From assembly GCF_042468235.1 (NCBI RefSeq), contig NZ_CP170386.1, forward strand, positions 868,001 to 932,000: a DNA stretch of 64,000 nt, written 5' to 3'. The notes under the pieces are model-generated. The model was given only the letters and a program-made list of their open reading frames with translations. It had not been told where the DNA came from and did not search any database. The position numbers were made by a program, and so were the translations under genes. The stretch comes from Lonepinella sp042468235 (GTDB lineage: Bacteria; Pseudomonadota; Gammaproteobacteria; Enterobacterales; Pasteurellaceae). Position 1 is the first letter of the stretch. Every line of letters starts with the position of its first letter. Positions 34,576-43,332 of this stretch are shown piece by piece.

Positions 34576-36057
34576 GTGGAAAAACAAGCACTACGAGAGC
34601 TGATTCAATTCGGTGAGAAAATCAATGTGGAATTTAAAGCATCGCAAAATGCGTTGACAAAAGATATTTTTGATACGATTTGTGCTTTCAATAATCGCAT
34701 TGGTGGGCATATTTTTCTTGGGGTGAACGATCAAAAAGTGATTGTAGGGGTAAATCAGGACAAGCAAGATAAAATCATTAAAGAACTCACTACGGCGATC
34801 AACAATCCACAAAAAATTTACCCACCTTTATATTTAACCCCTGTGCCGATAGAAATAGAGGGTAAAACCATTATTTATCTGCGAGTACCTGAAGGAACGC
34901 AAGTCTGTCGGCATAATGGGCGAATTTGGGATCGCTCATTTGAAGGCGATATTAATATTACCGATCAAGCGGAACAGGTTTACAAACTCTACACTCGCAA
35001 GCAAGGCAGTTATTTTGTCAATAAAGTTTATCCAAATTTACCCCTTGATTTGCTTGATCAAGCGGTGATTGAAAAAGCTCGAAAAATGGCATTAGGACGA
35101 AATCAACATCACGCTTGGGGCGAAATGAACAATGAAGAAATGCTACGTAGTGCGAATTTGATTTTGATCGATCCTGAAACCAATAAAGAAGGAATTACGC
35201 TGGCGGCGATTTTGCTGTTTGGTAAGGAAAATGCGATTATGTCCGTCTTACCACAACATAAAACAGATGCTATTTTTCGGGTAGAAAATAAGGATCGTTA
35301 TGATGATCGCGATGTCATTACAACAAATTTAATTGATAGCTATCAACGGCTTATTCAATTTGGGCAAAAACATTTAAATGATCTGTTTGTGTTAGACGGT
35401 ATTTTTAATGTGAGTGCCAGAGATCGCATTTTGCGAGAAATTGTGTCAAACACGCTTGCTCACCGTGACTATTCAGGTGGTTTTCCTGCCAAAATGATTA
35501 TTGAAGAAGATAAAATTACTATTGAAAACAGCAATCTCCCGCACGGTATTGGTACATTAGATTTACAGCGTTTTGAACCTTTTCCAAAAAATCCGACTAT
35601 TTCAAAAGTATTTCGAGAAATTGGCTTGGCAGATGAATTAGGCTCTGGAATGCGGAATACCTATAAATACACCCAACTTTATTCGCAATCTAAACCCACT
35701 TTTACTGAGGGGGAAATATTTAAAATTGAAATTCCGTTGCAACCCATAGCGACCCATAAAGTCGGAAAAAATGCTGAATTGCAAGATGTCGCTCAAGATG
35801 TCGCTCAAGATGTCGCTCGAGATGTCGCTCAAGATGTCGCTCAAGATGTCGCTCAAGATGTCCTTCAAGAAAATAACAAAGATAAAATTATCCTATTTAT
35901 TAAAGAAAAAATAAAACTAGATCCTAGAATAACAAGGCAATCAATAGCAAATGAGCTGGGAATGAGTAAAAAAACCATTGAACGTTATATTAGCGAAATT
36001 AGTGAATTAAATTATGTTGGACGTGGTAAACACGGTCATTGGGAATTAAAAGAATAA
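34576..36057 (+). CDS. Schlafen AlbA_2-domain / HATPase protein with a 12-base tandem repeat
   Basis: 493 residues from GTG 34576, preceded by a strong AAAGGGG ribosome site. An AlbA_2 (Schlafen-type) domain is at about 8-120 (VEFKASQNALTKDIFDTICAF, GGHIFLGVND). A GHKL-type ATPase domain is at about 270-400 (NTLAHRDYSGGFP, ENSNLPHGIG, LGSGMRN). Then a repeated QDVA linker (about 403-430) and a C-terminal winged helix (TRQSIANELGMSKKTIERY). This family is annotated as putative regulators or RecG-like proteins; the function is unknown. Divergent from thiI; no partner gene is obvious. Confidence 0.83.
   Translation: MEKQALRELIQFGEKINVEFKASQNALTKDIFDTICAFNNRIGGHIFLGVNDQKVIVGVNQDKQDKIIKELTTAINNPQKIYPPLYLTPVPIEIEGKTIIYLRVPEGTQVCRHNGRIWDRSFEGDINITDQAEQVYKLYTRKQGSYFVNKVYPNLPLDLLDQAVIEKARKMALGRNQHHAWGEMNNEEMLRSANLILIDPETNKEGITLAAILLFGKENAIMSVLPQHKTDAIFRVENKDRYDDRDVITTNLIDSYQRLIQFGQKHLNDLFVLDGIFNVSARDRILREIVSNTLAHRDYSGGFPAKMIIEEDKITIENSNLPHGIGTLDLQRFEPFPKNPTISKVFREIGLADELGSGMRNTYKYTQLYSQSKPTFTEGEIFKIEIPLQPIATHKVGKNAELQDVAQDVAQDVARDVAQDVAQDVAQDVLQENNKDKIILFIKEKIKLDPRITRQSIANELGMSKKTIERYISEISELNYVGRGKHGHWELKE
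35782..35865 (+). repeat. Seven-copy 12-base in-frame tandem repeat
   Basis: Seven 12-base units, CAAGATGTCGCT, run in frame inside the Schlafen-type gene and encode QDVA repeats. The fourth unit has CGA for CAA, and the last is degenerate (CAAGATGTCCTT). Because the unit is four codons, gain or loss of copies would change linker length but not the reading frame. Confidence 0.9.
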
Positions 36058-36115
36058 CCCACTTAATTATTTTCTTGTAAAATAATTAAACTTTAGCAAA
36101 TAACAGGAATAAAAA

Positions 36116-36379
36116 ATGGCACGTAAACCAAAAGAAGCAGAAAATGAATTAGATTTTGAAAACACGCTTGCTCAATTAGAACAGGTGGTTAATCAATTAG
36201 AAAGTGGCGATTTGCCTTTAGAAGAGGCGTTAAAAACCTTTGAAAGCGGCGTAAATCTGGCGAAACAGGGACAGCAACGGTTACAACAAGCTGAACAACG
36301 AATTCAGATTTTATTACAAAAAAATGCCACCGCAGAACTCAGTGATTATGAACAAGGACAGCAAGATGACGGTTTATAA
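36116..36379 (+). CDS. xseB: Exodeoxyribonuclease VII small subunit
   Basis: 87 residues, the family size. FENTLAQLEQVVNQLESGDLPLEEALKTFE is the XseB helical hairpin that binds the large subunit XseA. The complex degrades single-stranded DNA to oligonucleotides. It overlaps the ispA start by 14 bases, and the order xseB-ispA-dxs is the same as in E. coli. Confidence 0.95.
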   Translation: MARKPKEAENELDFENTLAQLEQVVNQLESGDLPLEEALKTFESGVNLAKQGQQRLQQAEQRIQILLQKNATAELSDYEQGQQDDGL

Positions 36380-37262
36380 TTTTAAGCAAGATTTAGCAGA
36401 TATTCAGCAACGTATTAACGATTTTATGCTAGCACAATTTGATGAAATTGATTGCTCGCCCTCACCTTTAGCCGATGCGATGAAATACGGTTTATTGCTT
36501 GGCGGCAAGAGGATTCGTCCATTTTTGGTGTATGCCACTGGGCGAATGCTCGGGGCAGAGATGACAGCGTTAAATTATGCGGCGGCGGCATTGGAATGTA
36601 TTCATGCTTATTCTTTGATTCACGATGATTTACCCGCCATGGATAATGATGATTTAAGACGCGGGCAGCCAACTTGCCATATTGCCTTTGATCATGCCAC
36701 CGCCATTTTGGCAGGTGATGCCTTACAAGCCTTTGCCTTTGAAATTCTAACCAAAAACACCGCACTTTCCGTTGAGCAAAAATTAGCGTTAGTGCAGGTA
36801 TTAAGCCGTGCATCTGGGGTGCAAGGAATGTGTTTAGGGCAAAGTTTAGATTTGCTGTCAGAGCATAAACAGGTGTCGTTAGCAGAATTAGAAACTATTC
36901 ATCGCAATAAAACAGGGGCATTACTCTGTTGTGCAGTTACTATGGGTTTTATCTGTTCGCCTGAATTTGGTAATCAAAAATTGGCTCAACAGCTTGAAAA
37001 CTATTCCAAAGCGATCGGACTGGCATTTCAAGTGCAAGATGATATTTTGGATATTGTGGGCGAACAAACAGAAATCGGTAAACCAGTGGGATCGGATTTG
37101 GATTTAGGTAAAAGCACTTATCCCAAACTGCTCGGACTTGATGGTGCAAAACAAAAAGCACACGAGTTATATCAAACTGCGACGCAAAATCTGGCAGAAA
37201 TGCCATTTGATACCACCGCTCTGTTATCTTTAGCGGAATTTGTAGTTAGCCGAAAAAGCTAG
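36366..37262 (+). CDS. ispA: (2E,6E)-farnesyl diphosphate synthase
   Basis: 298 residues from ATG 36366, which lies inside the end of xseB. The two aspartate-rich motifs are HDDLPAMDNDDLRRG and FQVQDDILDI; GGKRIRPFLVYATG is the diphosphate-binding start. It condenses IPP with DMAPP and GPP to farnesyl diphosphate, the precursor of ubiquinone and undecaprenyl chains. Confidence 0.96.
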   Translation: MTVYNFKQDLADIQQRINDFMLAQFDEIDCSPSPLADAMKYGLLLGGKRIRPFLVYATGRMLGAEMTALNYAAAALECIHAYSLIHDDLPAMDNDDLRRGQPTCHIAFDHATAILAGDALQAFAFEILTKNTALSVEQKLALVQVLSRASGVQGMCLGQSLDLLSEHKQVSLAELETIHRNKTGALLCCAVTMGFICSPEFGNQKLAQQLENYSKAIGLAFQVQDDILDIVGEQTEIGKPVGSDLDLGKSTYPKLLGLDGAKQKAHELYQTATQNLAEMPFDTTALLSLAEFVVSRKS

Positions 37263-37306
37263 TAGAATACACCCAATTTTATCATTAACATTAAACCCAT
37301 AACCTT

Positions 37307-39163
37307 ATGACTGATTACTCGCTACTTTCACATATTAATTCACCTGATGATTTGCGTTCATTAAGCAAAGAACAACTCCCCCAAGTATGCAATGAATTAC
37401 GCCAATATTTACTCGAAAGCGTGAGCCAAAGTAGTGGTCATTTAGCTTCTGGTTTAGGTTGTGTTGAGCTAACTGTGGCATTACATTACATATATAAAAC
37501 CCCATTCGATCAATTAATTTGGGACGTAGGACATCAAGCCTATCCGCATAAAATTCTAACGGGTCGCCGTGAGCAAATGTCAACTATTCGCCAAAAAGAC
37601 GGTTTACACCCTTTTCCGTGGCGTGAAGAAAGCGAATTTGATGTATTAAGCGTGGGACATTCTTCTACATCAATTAGTGCAGGTTTAGGTATTGCCATTG
37701 CCGCTGAAAAAGAAAATGCAGGGCGAAAAACGGTGTGTGTCATTGGAGATGGAGCCATCACAGCAGGTATGGCGTTTGAAGCCCTGAATCATGCAGGTGC
37801 TGTGCATACTGATATGTTAGTCATTTTAAATGATAATGAAATGTCCATTTCTAAAAATGTCGGGGCGTTGAATAATCATCTTGCACGTCTTTTTTCAGGC
37901 TCAATTTATTCTACGGTACGTGATAGTAGCAAGAAAATTTTAAATAAAGTTCCTACGATTAAAAACTTTATGAAAAAAACTGAAGAACACATGAAAGGTG
38001 TAATGTTCTCTCCTGAAAGTACCTTATTTGAAGAACTCGGTTTTAACTATATTGGTCCTATTGATGGACATAATATTGATGATTTAGTCGTTACTTTAAG
38101 CAATATGAGAGATCTCAAAGGTCCACAATTCTTACACGTTCGTACCAAAAAAGGCAAAGGATACGCCCCAGCGGAAAAAGATCCCATTGGTTATCATGGT
38201 GTACCGAAGTTCGATCCAAGCTGTTGCGAATTACCTAAATCCAGTAGTAAACCAACTTATTCCAAAATCTTTGGTGATTGGTTATGTGAAATGGCAGAAA
38301 AAGATGAAAAATTAGTAGGAATTACGCCTGCCATGCGTGAAGGTTCGGGCATGGTAGAATTTTCTGAACGTTTTCCCGAACAATATTTTGATGTTGCCAT
38401 TGCGGAACAACATGCCGTGACGTTTGCGGCTGGCTTAGCAATAGGTGGTTATAAGCCTGTTGTTGCCATTTACTCTACTTTCTTGCAACGTGCCTACGAT
38501 CAATTAATCCACGATGTCGCTATTCAAAATTTGCCCGTACTATTTGCTATTGACCGTGCGGGTATTGTGGGAGCGGACGGGCAAACTCATCAAGGGGCAT
38601 TTGATTTAAGTTTTATGCGTTGTATTCCTAATATGATCATAATGACCCCAAGTGATGAAAACGAATGCCGTCAAATGCTCTACACGGGCTATCAATGTGG
38701 TCAGCCCGCTGCAGTGCGTTATCCTCGTGGTAATGCAGTTGGTGTGAAACTTGAACCATTACACGAATTAGTGATCGGGCAAGCAAAACCTGTTAAGCAA
38801 GGGGAAAAAATTGCTATCTTGAATTTTGGCACATTATTACCGAATGCGTTGGAAGTTGCAGAGAAACTTAATGCAACCGTGATTGATATGCGTTTTGTTA
38901 AACCGTTGGATGTAGATTGTATTAAGCATATTGCGGAAACCCATGATCTGATTGTGACCATAGAAGAAAATGCCATTCTAGGAGGAGCCGGATCAGGTGT
39001 AGCGGAAGTGCTATTTTCTCAACAAAAAAACACTGCAGTTTTACATCTCGGTCTGCCCGATCAGTTTATTGCACAAGGCACACAGGCAGAAATGTTGGCG
39101 GAAATTGGGTTAGATGCAGAGGGTATTGCAAGACAAATTGAAAAATTTTGCAAAAATATTTAA
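37307..39163 (+). CDS. dxs: 1-deoxy-D-xylulose-5-phosphate synthase
   Basis: 618 residues. The thiamine-diphosphate site includes GHQAYPHKILTGRR, GDGAITAGMAFEALNHAG and the later AEQHAVTFAAGLA and DRAGIVGADGQTHQG. It condenses pyruvate with glyceraldehyde 3-phosphate, the first step of the MEP pathway. It follows ispA by 44 bases, and a strong terminator lies at 39277-39306. Confidence 0.97.
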   Translation: MTDYSLLSHINSPDDLRSLSKEQLPQVCNELRQYLLESVSQSSGHLASGLGCVELTVALHYIYKTPFDQLIWDVGHQAYPHKILTGRREQMSTIRQKDGLHPFPWREESEFDVLSVGHSSTSISAGLGIAIAAEKENAGRKTVCVIGDGAITAGMAFEALNHAGAVHTDMLVILNDNEMSISKNVGALNNHLARLFSGSIYSTVRDSSKKILNKVPTIKNFMKKTEEHMKGVMFSPESTLFEELGFNYIGPIDGHNIDDLVVTLSNMRDLKGPQFLHVRTKKGKGYAPAEKDPIGYHGVPKFDPSCCELPKSSSKPTYSKIFGDWLCEMAEKDEKLVGITPAMREGSGMVEFSERFPEQYFDVAIAEQHAVTFAAGLAIGGYKPVVAIYSTFLQRAYDQLIHDVAIQNLPVLFAIDRAGIVGADGQTHQGAFDLSFMRCIPNMIIMTPSDENECRQMLYTGYQCGQPAAVRYPRGNAVGVKLEPLHELVIGQAKPVKQGEKIAILNFGTLLPNALEVAEKLNATVIDMRFVKPLDVDCIKHIAETHDLIVTIEENAILGGAGSGVAEVLFSQQKNTAVLHLGLPDQFIAQGTQAEMLAEIGLDAEGIARQIEKFCKNI

Positions 39164-39276
39164 AAAATCTGAACTATTTGCAGAATAACCAGTCTGAATA
39201 ATAGCTAGTGCACTGCATATCTTGATGATCCTTTATATCGCAGTCGTTTTTTTCAAATTCTTTATTTTAAAGATTC

Positions 39277-39306
39277 ACCGCTATCCTATTTGATAGCGGT
39301 TTTTTT
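39277..39306 (+). terminator. Terminator after dxs
   Basis: ACCGCTATC (39277-39285) and GATAGCGGT (39292-39300) form a 9-bp stem with a 6-base loop, followed by six Ts. A textbook Rho-independent terminator for the xseB-ispA-dxs operon. Confidence 0.92.
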
Positions 39307-39317
39307 CTTTTAGGGTA

Positions 39318-40376
39318 TTAAGAAATTACTTGAATTTTCACCGCACTTTCATCTGTTTTTTCAATTAAACGACCAACTGGTATCAATTCAATTCCTGCTT
39401 GTTGAGCCACATCAAAAACTTGTTGATGAACTTGCGGTTCAATAGCAATTAACAAACCACCCGAAGTTTGTGGATCGCATAAAATTGCTTTTTGTACATC
39501 GGTTAATGCCGACACTTTATGCCCATAACTCGCAAAATTGCGGTCTGTGCCACCGGGTGTACAACCTTGAGCAATATAATCCAATACGCCATCAAGGGTT
39601 TTAAGCTGATTAAATTGTACTTCTGCCTGTAAATCAGCCCCTTCGCACATTTCCAACAAATGTCCCAATAAACCAAACCCTGTCACATCGGTCATGGCTT
39701 TTACACCATCAATTTTTGAAAATTCCGCACCAATATTATTCAATTTCGTCATTGTCGCCGTGGCAAGCCCTTTATGTTGTTCCTGCAACTTACCTTTTTT
39801 CTCTGCCGTGGTCAAAATGCCAATTCCCAATGGTTTGGTTAAATAAAGCTGACAACCTGCTGTAGCCGAGGCGTTTTTCTTCACTTTTTCGGTGTCAATA
39901 ATCCCCGTTACCGCCAAGCCAAAAATCGGTTCGGGTGCATCAATAGAATGACCGCCAGCTAAGGAAATCCCTGCTTGATGGCACACAAAACGCCCACCAT
40001 CGACTATTTTTTGTGCTACGTCCACAGGTAACAATTTCAACGGAAAACCTAAAATCGCAATCGCCATTATCGGTTTACCGCCCATGGCATAAATATCGCT
40101 GATTGCATTGGTCGCCGCAATACGTCCAAAATCAAAAGGATCGTCCACAATCGGCATGAAAAAATCCGTGGTGCTGATAATACCAACACCATTTCCAATA
40201 TCGTAAACTGCCGCATCATCTGCCGTATCATTACCCACCAACAAATGCGGATCAGCAAATCTTTCCAATTCCGACTGCAAAATATTTTGCAAATCTTTCG
40301 GTGAAATTTTACAACCACAGCCTGCCCCATGGCTGTATTGTGTTAGGCGAATATTTTCTGTTGATGTGTTTGTCAT
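39318..40376 (-). CDS. selD: Selenide, water dikinase (cysteine form)
   Basis: 352 residues from ATG 40374-40376, preceded by AAGGAC; the frame runs to 40454 without a ribosome site. The catalytic loop YSHGAGCGCKISP has a TGT-encoded cysteine at residue 20 with lysine 23. In H. influenzae this residue is selenocysteine (TGA); here it is cysteine, as in E. coli. It makes selenophosphate for tRNA modification and selenocysteine. Domain end motifs CDPQTSGGLL are present. Confidence 0.95.
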   Translation of the reverse strand: MTNTSTENIRLTQYSHGAGCGCKISPKDLQNILQSELERFADPHLLVGNDTADDAAVYDIGNGVGIISTTDFFMPIVDDPFDFGRIAATNAISDIYAMGGKPIMAIAILGFPLKLLPVDVAQKIVDGGRFVCHQAGISLAGGHSIDAPEPIFGLAVTGIIDTEKVKKNASATAGCQLYLTKPLGIGILTTAEKKGKLQEQHKGLATATMTKLNNIGAEFSKIDGVKAMTDVTGFGLLGHLLEMCEGADLQAEVQFNQLKTLDGVLDYIAQGCTPGGTDRNFASYGHKVSALTDVQKAILCDPQTSGGLLIAIEPQVHQQVFDVAQQAGIELIPVGRLIEKTDESAVKIQVIS

Positions 40377-40478
40377 TGTGTATGTCCTTTTTGTCACGAA
40401 ATAATGAATGATTATACTGTAATTTTGCCAATTTAGTGTATTATAATTCCACAAAACACATTGATTTACAGTTTATTT

Positions 40479-41480
40479 ATGCAAGCCAAGAAAAAACGCC
40501 CAACCCTACAAGATATTGCTAATCATCTCGGTATTACTAAAATGACCATCAGTCGCTATTTACGCAATCCAGATACTGTAGCGGCTGAAACTGGGGAACG
40601 GATTGCGGTTGCCATTGAGCAATTTGGTTATATTCCGAACAAGGCACCCGATATGCTTTCTAATGCAAAAAGTCGGGCGATTGGTGTGTTATTACCATCT
40701 TTAACCAATGCAGTGTTTGCGGATGTATTAAAAGGCATTGAGATTATCACCGATCAAGCGGGCTATCAAACCATGTTGGCTCACTATGGTTATAGTCAAC
40801 AAAAAGAACAACAACGGATTGAAAGCCTGCTGTCCTATAATGTGGACGGCTTGATTCTAGCAGAAAATCAACACAGTAAACGCACCTTAAAAATGTTGGA
40901 AATTGCCAATATTCCCGTGATTGAAATTATGGATACCACGGAATTGGGCATTCAGCAAGTGGTGGGCTTTGATAATATTGCTGCAGCACAAGCCATGGTT
41001 GAAACCATGATTTTGCGTGGCTATCAACATATTGTATATTTTTCCTCTCGCCAAGATAAACGCACCTTGTTAAAACAGCAAGGCTATAAAATGGCAATGA
41101 AAAAGTACCATTTAACGCCAATGACGATTGGATCATTGCAAGCCTCATCTTTTACCCTAGGGGCGGAATATTTACAACAAGCCTTAAAGCAACATCCTGA
41201 AATCAATGGTATTTTTTGTACTAATGATGACTTAGCTATTGGAGCATTATTTGAATGTCAACGTTTAGGTATTCAAGTTCCTGAACAAATTGCTATTGCG
41301 GGATTTCATGGACATGACGTAGGGCAATCACTCACGCCACAACTCGCAACAGTGATCACCCCAAGATTGGAAATTGGCAAAGTCGCTGCTCAAGAATTAC
41401 TTAATCGAATTAACGGTATTCCCCAACAAAGCCGTATTATTAATTTGGGGTACGATATTCATTTAGGGGAAACGGTGTAA
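40479..41480 (+). CDS. gntR: Gluconate regulator GntR (LacI family)
   Basis: 333 residues from ATG 40479; the first ATG of the frame is six codons earlier, without a better ribosome site. The LacI-type HTH is TLQDIANHLGITKMTISRYLRNP, then a periplasmic-binding-protein-like sensor domain with NDDLAIGALFECQRLG and IAGFHGHDVG. The neighbours are a gluconokinase and gluconate/idonate genes, and GntR-type boxes occur at 42093-42104 and 42235-42246. It should repress them until gluconate is present. Confidence 0.9.
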   Translation: MQAKKKRPTLQDIANHLGITKMTISRYLRNPDTVAAETGERIAVAIEQFGYIPNKAPDMLSNAKSRAIGVLLPSLTNAVFADVLKGIEIITDQAGYQTMLAHYGYSQQKEQQRIESLLSYNVDGLILAENQHSKRTLKMLEIANIPVIEIMDTTELGIQQVVGFDNIAAAQAMVETMILRGYQHIVYFSSRQDKRTLLKQQGYKMAMKKYHLTPMTIGSLQASSFTLGAEYLQQALKQHPEINGIFCTNDDLAIGALFECQRLGIQVPEQIAIAGFHGHDVGQSLTPQLATVITPRLEIGKVAAQELLNRINGIPQQSRIINLGYDIHLGETV

Positions 41481-41506
41481 AATCCAGCCCAAAATCACCG
41501 CACTTT

Positions 41507-42034
41507 TTACAACAACGGCTCCAACGCCCGCACACATCGCTCCACCACTTCATCAAAACTGCCATCAATATCAATCGCAATTACATCAGGCTCATCCGCT
41601 TGTGGGATTTCCAAGGTATCAAATTGGCTTTTCAGCATTTCTTCTTTCATAAAATGCCCTTTGCGTTGTTTCATTCGCTGCAAAATCAGCTCAAAACTGC
41701 CGTGTAAAAATAGAAATTTGACATTTTTATTGCCATCACGGATCAAATCACGGTATTTTTTCTTTAAGGCAGAACACACAATAATGCCTTTTTCGCTTTT
41801 TTGTTCCAAACTAAAAGCGGCATCTCGGATACGTTCCAGCCAAGGCAAGCGATCTTCATCATTAAGCGGATGCCCTCGTCCCATTTTGATAATATTGGAT
41901 CTTGGGTGTAAATCGTCGCCGTCAATGAGTTTTAATCCTAATTTATTTGCCACTGCCGTGCCAACAGACGTTTTACCTGTACTGGACACGCCCATTAAAA
42001 TAAAAGTTGAGCCTTGACATCTTGTTTCACTCAT
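41507..42034 (-). CDS. gntK: Gluconokinase
   Basis: 175 residues, the usual size. The P-loop is GVSSTGKTSVG; DGDDLHPRSNIIKMGRGHPLNDEDRLPW is the gluconate-kinase signature. It makes 6-phosphogluconate, which enters the Entner-Doudoroff or pentose phosphate pathway. Convergent with gntR, and divergent from idnD with the shared control region 42090-42250. Confidence 0.95.
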   Translation of the reverse strand: MSETRCQGSTFILMGVSSTGKTSVGTAVANKLGLKLIDGDDLHPRSNIIKMGRGHPLNDEDRLPWLERIRDAAFSLEQKSEKGIIVCSALKKKYRDLIRDGNKNVKFLFLHGSFELILQRMKQRKGHFMKEEMLKSQFDTLEIPQADEPDVIAIDIDGSFDEVVERCVRALEPLL

Positions 42035-42092
42035 TAAATTTTCCTTTTAAATTTTGAATTTAATGTATTTTAACCAAGAAATTGACAAAGCA

Positions 42093-42104
42093 GTTACTGG
42101 TAAC
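42093..42104. promoter_or_regulatory. GntR-type box 1
   Basis: GTTACTGGTAAC, with perfect inverted arms GTTAC and GTAAC, matches the E. coli GntR box (GTTACCCGTAAC core) in its arms. It lies 59 bases upstream of the gntK start, where it can control gntK, and 142 bases from the second box. Confidence 0.65.
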
Positions 42105-42110
42105 ATTTAT

Positions 42111-42132
42111 TTTTGTGATCTTGATCACAAAT
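42111..42132. promoter_or_regulatory. CRP site 1
   Basis: TTTTGTGATC followed by TTGATCACAAAT is a 22-base near-perfect match to the CRP consensus (TGTGA, six bases, TCACA). It indicates activation of the gluconate genes under low glucose. Confidence 0.85.
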
Positions 42133-42172
42133 TTTTATTTTCTCTTGAACAAATTTTAACTTTTTTCAAAAA

Positions 42173-42194
42173 AATTGTGAACTATATCACAATT
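42173..42194. promoter_or_regulatory. CRP site 2
   Basis: AATTGTGA, ACTATA, TCACAATT: a symmetric 22-base CRP site with perfect half-sites. It is centred 62 bases from site 1 and lies about 86 bases before idnD, in the right range to activate idnD. Confidence 0.85.
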
Positions 42195-42228
42195 TTAACA
42201 AAAGATACTTTACCAAAATGGCAAAAAT

Positions 42229-42246
42229 GGTAACGTTACCCGTAAC
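42229..42246. promoter_or_regulatory. GntR-type box 2, overlapping palindromes
   Basis: GGTAACGTTACC (42229-42240) is a perfect palindrome. It overlaps GTTACCCGTAAC (42235-42246), identical to the core of the E. coli GntR consensus. It is 34 bases before idnD and should repress the idn genes. Confidence 0.85.
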
Positions 42247-42279
42247 AAAACAATATACCAAGCAAAAAGGACTCAAAAA

Positions 42280-43320
42280 ATGAACATAAACACCCTATCT
42301 TGTGTGGTCAAAGGGGCAAAATCCGTTGACATAATCCCACAAGAAATTGAATTTGACGAAAAAAGTGCGGATCAAACTTTGATAAAAATCACTCGTGGCG
42401 GAATCTGCGGTTCTGACTTGCACTACTATTTACACGGCAAAGTGGGCAATTTTGAAGTCAAACACCCGATGATTTTAGGTCACGAAGTCATTGGTATTAT
42501 TGAGAAAACCAACGATCCCCATTTATACATTGGGCAAAAAGTAGCAATTAATCCAAGCAAGCCTTGCCAACAGTGCAAATATTGCCTGAGTGGTGAAAAC
42601 AATCAATGTGAAACAATGCGTTTCTTTGGCAGTGCGATGTATACCCCCCACGTTGACGGCGGTTTTACTAAATATAAAGTGGTGGACAATGCTCAATGTA
42701 TCCCTTATCCGCAAGATGCCAAAGATGAAATTATGGTATTTGCCGAACCTTTGGCGGTAACCATTCACGCCGCCAAACAAGCAGGCGAATTGCAAGGTAA
42801 AAAAGTGTTTATTTCTGGGGTTGGACCCATTGGCTGTTTAACTGTAGCGGCGGTAAAAGCCTTGGGGGTGGCAGAAATTGTCTGTACAGATATCAGCCAA
42901 CGTTGCTTAGATTTAGCCGTGCAAATGGGAGCAACCAAAGTGCTAAACGCTCAAGACGGTGATTTTAGCGACTATTTGGCTCACAAAGGCGAATTTGATG
43001 TGTGCTTTGAAGCATCAGGACATCCATCTTCCATTGAACGCTGTTTTGCCGTGGCCAAAGCTCGTGGCACAGTGATTCAAATTGGCATGGGCGGTGCTGT
43101 GCCACAATTTAATGCCATGACCTTAATCGCCAAAGAAATCAACTGGAAAGGCTCATTCCGCTTTGTAGAAGAATTTAACACTGCCGTGGAATGGCTCGGT
43201 TCAGGCAAAATTGATCCGACTCCGCTCCATTCGGCAACCTTTGATTTTAACCAGTTGGAACAGGCGTTACAAACCGCCACCAACAAAAATGAAATTTCCA
43301 AAGTGCAACTCACATTTTAA
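42280..43320 (+). CDS. idnD: L-idonate 5-dehydrogenase
   Basis: 346 residues, a zinc medium-chain dehydrogenase. The catalytic zinc site is GGICGSDLHYY and GHEVIG; the structural zinc cysteines are in CQQCKYCLSGENNQC. The nucleotide loop VFISGVGPIGCLTVAA follows. It oxidises L-idonate to 5-ketogluconate. First gene of idnD-idnO-permease, directly under the GntR and CRP sites. Confidence 0.93.
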   Translation: MNINTLSCVVKGAKSVDIIPQEIEFDEKSADQTLIKITRGGICGSDLHYYLHGKVGNFEVKHPMILGHEVIGIIEKTNDPHLYIGQKVAINPSKPCQQCKYCLSGENNQCETMRFFGSAMYTPHVDGGFTKYKVVDNAQCIPYPQDAKDEIMVFAEPLAVTIHAAKQAGELQGKKVFISGVGPIGCLTVAAVKALGVAEIVCTDISQRCLDLAVQMGATKVLNAQDGDFSDYLAHKGEFDVCFEASGHPSSIERCFAVAKARGTVIQIGMGGAVPQFNAMTLIAKEINWKGSFRFVEEFNTAVEWLGSGKIDPTPLHSATFDFNQLEQALQTATNKNEISKVQLTF

Positions 43321-43332
43321 AGGACGCTCATA

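Noticed and set aside
35638..35868. Minus-strand frame rich in DILS repeats
   Set aside because: It is the reverse reading of the 12-base repeat of the Schlafen-type gene.
40461..40478. Earlier ATG for gntR
   Set aside because: Adds six residues with no better ribosome site; the HTH alignment begins at MQAKKKRP.
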